Assembly (NCBI GenBank): GCA_051953655.1
Contig: JBQCIO010000043.1
Location: forward strand, 1 to 9,516
Reading direction: 5' to 3'
DNA length: 9,516 nt
Origin: JBQCHF01 sp051953655
Lineage (GTDB): Bacteria; Actinomycetota; Actinomycetes; Motilibacterales; Motilibacteraceae
In this document: one piece after another, positions 7,075 through 9,516 of the stretch
How the letters are laid out: each line of letters starts with the position of its first letter
Numbering within the stretch: the stretch's first letter is position 1
Program-made: the position numbers and the translations under genes
Notes under the pieces: model-generated
Seen by the model: the letters and a program-made list of their open reading frames with translations, nothing else
Databases searched by the model: none
Told to the model about the DNA's origin: nothing

Positions 7075-8247
7075 GTGACGACTCCCGCGCCGCCCACGCC
7101 GCGCGCCGGGGCTCCCGAGCAGGCCCCGCCCGAGGGCCCGCGCGGCGGGATCGTCATCGGCAGGGCGTTCGGCGTGCCGATCGTCGTCACTCCCGCGTGG
7201 GTGCTGGTGGCCGCGCTCATCACCTGGGCCTACCGCCCCACCGTGCAGGCGCAGGTGCCCGGGCTCAGCACCCCGGCGGCCTACGTCGTGGCCGCCGCGT
7301 TCGCGCTGCTGCTCTACCTCTCGGTGCTCGTCCACGAGCTGTGCCACTCGGTCGTCGCCGTCCGGCTGGGGCTCCCGGTGCGCCGGATCACCCTGCACGT
7401 GCTCGGCGGGGTCTCCGAGATCGAGAAGCCGCCGCCGACCCCCGGGCGCAGCTTCGCCGTGGCGGTGGTCGGCCCGCTGGTCAACCTGCTGCTCGCCGTG
7501 CCGGCGCTGCTCCTGGCCCGGGCGGTGGACCCGAACGGCGTGGTCCACGTGCTGGCCGAGGCCTTCGCGGTGGCCAACCTGCTGGTCGGCGGGTTCAACC
7601 TGCTGCCCGGGCTGCCGCTGGACGGCGGCCGGCTGCTCGAGGCGCTGGTCTGGCGGGTCACCGGCCGGCGCTCCACCGGGACGCTCGCGGCCGCCTGGGT
7701 CGGCCGCGTCCTCGCGGTCGTCCTCGTGCTCGTGCCCCTCGCCGTCGCCACCGCGCAGAACCGGCAGGCCGACCTGGTCACCGTGGTGTGGGGCGCGCTG
7801 CTCGGCTCGTTCATCTGGGTCGGGGCCACCCAGGCCCTGGCCAGCGGGAGGATCCGCGACCGCCTGCCGGCGCTGACGGCCTCGTCGCTCGCGCGGCGGG
7901 CCATCCCGGTGGCCCGTGACCTGCCCGTCTCCGAGGCGGTGCGCAAGGCGCAGGAGAGCGGGGCCCGCGCGCTCGTCGTCGTCGACGGCCACGACCGCCC
8001 GCTGGCCCTGGTGCAGGAGGCCTCGGTCTCGGCGATGCCGCTGGAGCGTCGCCCGTGGGTGCCGGTGTCCGACCTGGCCCGGCGGCTCGGCCCGGAGACC
8101 ACCTTGTCCATGCACCTGTCCGGCGAGGACCTGCTCGCCGCGGTGCAGCGGCACCCGGCCCCGGAGTACCTGCTGGTCGACGACGAGGGTCTGGTCTACG
8201 GCGTCCTCGCGCTCTCCGACGTCGAGCAGGTGCTGGCCGGTCGCTGA
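7075..8247 (+). CDS. Site-2 protease family (M50) zinc metalloprotease with C-terminal CBS domains
   Basis: Intramembrane protease of 390 residues. A Pro-rich cytoplasmic tail (1-25) precedes membrane helices at about 37-52 and 68-90. The zinc motif is HELCH (H87, E88, H91) at the end of the second helix, and the third ligand is D183 in NLLPGLPLDGGR (175-186). Further helices lie near 128-150, 161-176, 205-225 and 235-255. The soluble C-terminus holds two CBS-like halves (about 270-320 and 328-388), a Bateman module that in this S2P subgroup is thought to bind adenine nucleotides. These proteases cut membrane-embedded substrates such as anti-sigma factors; the target here is unknown. Starts upstream of 7075 are ruled out because the frame would overlap the divergent nuclease gene, and the TAGCAT box points to GTG 7075. 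trmI follows after 63 bases with its own promoter. Confidence 0.93.
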   Translation: MTTPAPPTPRAGAPEQAPPEGPRGGIVIGRAFGVPIVVTPAWVLVAALITWAYRPTVQAQVPGLSTPAAYVVAAAFALLLYLSVLVHELCHSVVAVRLGLPVRRITLHVLGGVSEIEKPPPTPGRSFAVAVVGPLVNLLLAVPALLLARAVDPNGVVHVLAEAFAVANLLVGGFNLLPGLPLDGGRLLEALVWRVTGRRSTGTLAAAWVGRVLAVVLVLVPLAVATAQNRQADLVTVVWGALLGSFIWVGATQALASGRIRDRLPALTASSLARRAIPVARDLPVSEAVRKAQESGARALVVVDGHDRPLALVQEASVSAMPLERRPWVPVSDLARRLGPETTLSMHLSGEDLLAAVQRHPAPEYLLVDDEGLVYGVLALSDVEQVLAGR

Positions 8248-8296
8248 CCCGGGGGCGCGGGATCGCCCGGTCACCGGAGCGCCCTCGCGCCTCCCG

Positions 8297-8310
8297 TAGG
8301 ATCGCCTCCC
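8297..8310 (+). promoter_or_regulatory. Candidate leaderless promoter of trmI
   Basis: TAGGAT (8297-8302) fits TANNNT, 8 nt before GTG 8311, with no Shine-Dalgarno sequence in the gap. It lies in the 63-base interval after the protease stop codon, in which no terminator hairpin is obvious, so read-through from the protease gene is also possible. Confidence 0.55.
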
Positions 8311-9231
8311 GTGACGGAGCCGACCGGAGCCGCGCACCGGCGGGGCCCGTTCCGGGTCGGCGACCAGGTGCAGCTGACCGACCCCAAGGGGCGGATGCAC
8401 ACCATCACGCTGCAGCCCGGACGGAACTTCCACACCCACAAGGGATCGTTCCCGCACGAGGAGCTCATCGGGCAGCCCGAGGGGACCACCGTCACCAACT
8501 CCGGCGGCATCACCTTCCTCGCGCTGCGCCCGTTGCTCAGCGACTTCGTGCTGTCGATGCCGCGCGGCGCGGCGGTCGTGTACCCCAAGGACGCCGGGCA
8601 GGTCGTGCAGATGGCCGACGTCTTCCCCGGCGCGAAGGTGGTGGAGGCCGGCGTCGGCTCGGGTGCGCTGTCGATGTCGCTGCTGCGGGCCGTGGGCGAC
8701 GAGGGCGCCGTCCACTCCTACGAGCGGCGGGCCGACTTCGCCGACATCGCCCGGCGCAACGTCGAGACCTTCTTCGGCGGCCCGCACCCGGCCTGGCGGC
8801 TCACCGTCGGCGACCTGCAGGACAGCCTCGACGAGCGCGACGTGGACCGGGTCGTGCTGGACATGCTGGCGCCCTGGGAGTGCCTCGACGTCGTCTCGGC
8901 AGCGCTGCGGCCCGGCGGGGTGCTGATCTGCTACGTCGCGACCGCCACCCAGCTGTCCCGGGTGGCCGAGGCGCTGCGCGAGCACGGCACCTTCACCGAG
9001 CCGTCGGCGTGGGAGTCGATGGTGCGCGGCTGGCACCTCGAGGGCCTCGCCGTGCGCCCGGAGCACCGGATGGTCGGCCACACCGGCTTCCTCATCACCT
9101 CCCGGCGCCTCGCCGACGGCGTGGCGCCCCCGCCGCGCCGCCGCCGGCCGGCCAAGGGGGCCTACGGTGAGGAGGACGCGGCCACCGAGGCTCCGTCGTC
9201 CGCACCGACACGCAGGGGTCCGCTGCCCTGA
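8311..9231 (+). CDS. trmI: tRNA (adenine-N1)-methyltransferase, position 58
   Basis: SAM-dependent enzyme of 306 residues that makes m1A58 in the T-loop of tRNAs; the family acts as a homotetramer (as shown for Rv2118c of M. tuberculosis). The N-terminal small domain (about 12-75) contains the GRNFHTHKGSFPHEELIG segment typical of TrmI. The Rossmann domain has YPKDAGQ (91-97), SAM motif I VEAGVGSGALS (111-121), E138 in YERR for the ribose, and motif IV VVLDMLAPWE (181-190) with D184. Near the C-terminus, HTGFLITSRRLADG (257-270) is conserved. Residues 273-306 form a basic, Pro-rich tail that looks disordered and is probably lineage-specific. GTG 8311 is supported by the promoter box just upstream. 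Its stop TGA overlaps the likely CTG start of the next gene. Confidence 0.95.
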   Translation: MTEPTGAAHRRGPFRVGDQVQLTDPKGRMHTITLQPGRNFHTHKGSFPHEELIGQPEGTTVTNSGGITFLALRPLLSDFVLSMPRGAAVVYPKDAGQVVQMADVFPGAKVVEAGVGSGALSMSLLRAVGDEGAVHSYERRADFADIARRNVETFFGGPHPAWRLTVGDLQDSLDERDVDRVVLDMLAPWECLDVVSAALRPGGVLICYVATATQLSRVAEALREHGTFTEPSAWESMVRGWHLEGLAVRPEHRMVGHTGFLITSRRLADGVAPPPRRRRPAKGAYGEEDAATEAPSSAPTRRGPLP

Positions 9232-9516
9232 CCAGCACCACCAGCTCCGCACGCAGCCGGCCGTCCCCGGGGGAGGACGTCCGGCGGGGAGCCGCGCACC
9301 GTCCCCTCACCTTCCGACGCCTCCGTACGGCACCCGGGCCAGTACCCGGGTGGCTGCTCGCCGCAGCGGCCCTCGCCGCCGTCACCGTCGGCCTGTCCGG
9401 GTGCAGCGGGGGCAGCGCCCCGGCGCCGGCCGGGCCCACGCCGCGCGCCATGACCTCCGCCAGCACGCCCACCCCGGCCTCCTCGGCCGCGGTCGCGGAC
9501 GTGGGGGCGCACGGGG
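9228..9516 (+). CDS. Lipoprotein, 5' part, probable CTG start, runs off the window
   Basis: The frame is open from 9171 to the edge and encodes a clear lipoprotein signal: Arg-rich stretch (R30, R31, R33), hydrophobic core W42-G55, then the lipobox LSGC with C59 (codon 9402-9404), followed by a Ser/Pro/Ala/Thr-rich linker. There is no ATG, GTG or TTG between the in-frame stop at 9168 and the lipobox; the first ATG lies after it. CTG at 9228 overlaps the trmI stop as CTGA and has CAGGGG (9213-9218) 9 nt upstream, so it is the best start, with numbering taken from it. The n-region of about 41 residues is unusually long. In mycobacteria a lipoprotein gene (lppK) lies between trmI and the proteasomal ATPase, so this may be its counterpart; homology cannot be judged from this fragment. 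A frameshift error is the alternative. Confidence 0.65.
   Translation, partial: MTSTTSSARSRPSPGEDVRRGAAHRPLTFRRLRTAPGPVPGWLLAAAALAAVTVGLSGCSGGSAPAPAGPTPRAMTSASTPTPASSAAVADVGAHG
9331..9352 (+). repeat. Hairpin in the signal-peptide coding region
   Basis: CACCCGGG (9331-9338) and CCCGGGTG (9345-9352) form a perfect 8-bp stem around a 6-nt loop, about 100 nt into the lipoprotein gene. It encodes the residues just before the hydrophobic core. It would be stable in mRNA but no U-tract follows; a role in slowing translation is possible but unsupported. Confidence 0.4.

Noticed and set aside
7006..9252. Open frame of 748 codons antisense to the protease and trmI genes
   Set aside because: Its translation is His/Arg/Gly/Gln-rich without motifs, and both opposite-strand genes have intact catalytic motifs.

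Overview
The window is a GC-rich stretch of an actinobacterial chromosome. Codons are strongly G/C-ended, GTG starts are common, and -10-like TANNNT hexamers sit just upstream of GTG codons. The gene set (stand-alone RecB/Cas4-like nuclease, site-2 protease with CBS domains, TrmI tRNA methyltransferase, lipoprotein) is typical of the neighbourhood of the Pup-proteasome locus. My best guess from general resemblance is a Geodermatophilaceae-like or related organism, but the sequence alone does not prove this.

Layout: positions 1-7004 are read leftward and 7075-9516 rightward, so 7005-7074 is a short divergent promoter region. From the left edge there is a terminator hairpin (2-28), a two-FtsX-domain ABC permease (60-2609), its MacB/LolD-type ATPase (2616-3389), a 523-base gene-free region (3390-3912), a NarL/LuxR-type response regulator (3913-4605), a DesK/LiaS-like histidine kinase (4602-5942) and the RecB/Cas4-like nuclease (5985-7004). 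Rightward lie the M50 protease (7075-8247), trmI (8311-9231) and the 5' part of a lipoprotein gene (9228 to the edge) that appears to begin with CTG.

Working together: kinase and regulator overlap by four bases and form a two-component system. It lies upstream of the ABC exporter/remodelling pair in the same orientation, the usual arrangement for an envelope-stress or antimicrobial-peptide module. Two palindromes between the regulator and the ATPase gene (3497-3514 and 3561-3576) are candidate operators linking them. The right-hand group (nuclease, protease, trmI, lipoprotein) is a housekeeping block; in Mycobacterium the trmI and lppK lipoprotein genes lie next to the proteasomal ATPase mpa/arc, so I predict arc, dop, pup and prcBA just beyond the right edge.

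The least explained stretch is 3602-3847. It is bounded by perfect 23-bp inverted repeats and contains a 52-nt near-perfect palindrome with a GAGA tetraloop plus two smaller hairpins. It could be a MITE-like fold-back element or a large structured 3'UTR. Four genes show a TANNNT hexamer 7-8 nt before a GTG and no Shine-Dalgarno sequence, which points to leaderless transcripts. No rRNA, tRNA, CRISPR array or intact transposase was found.
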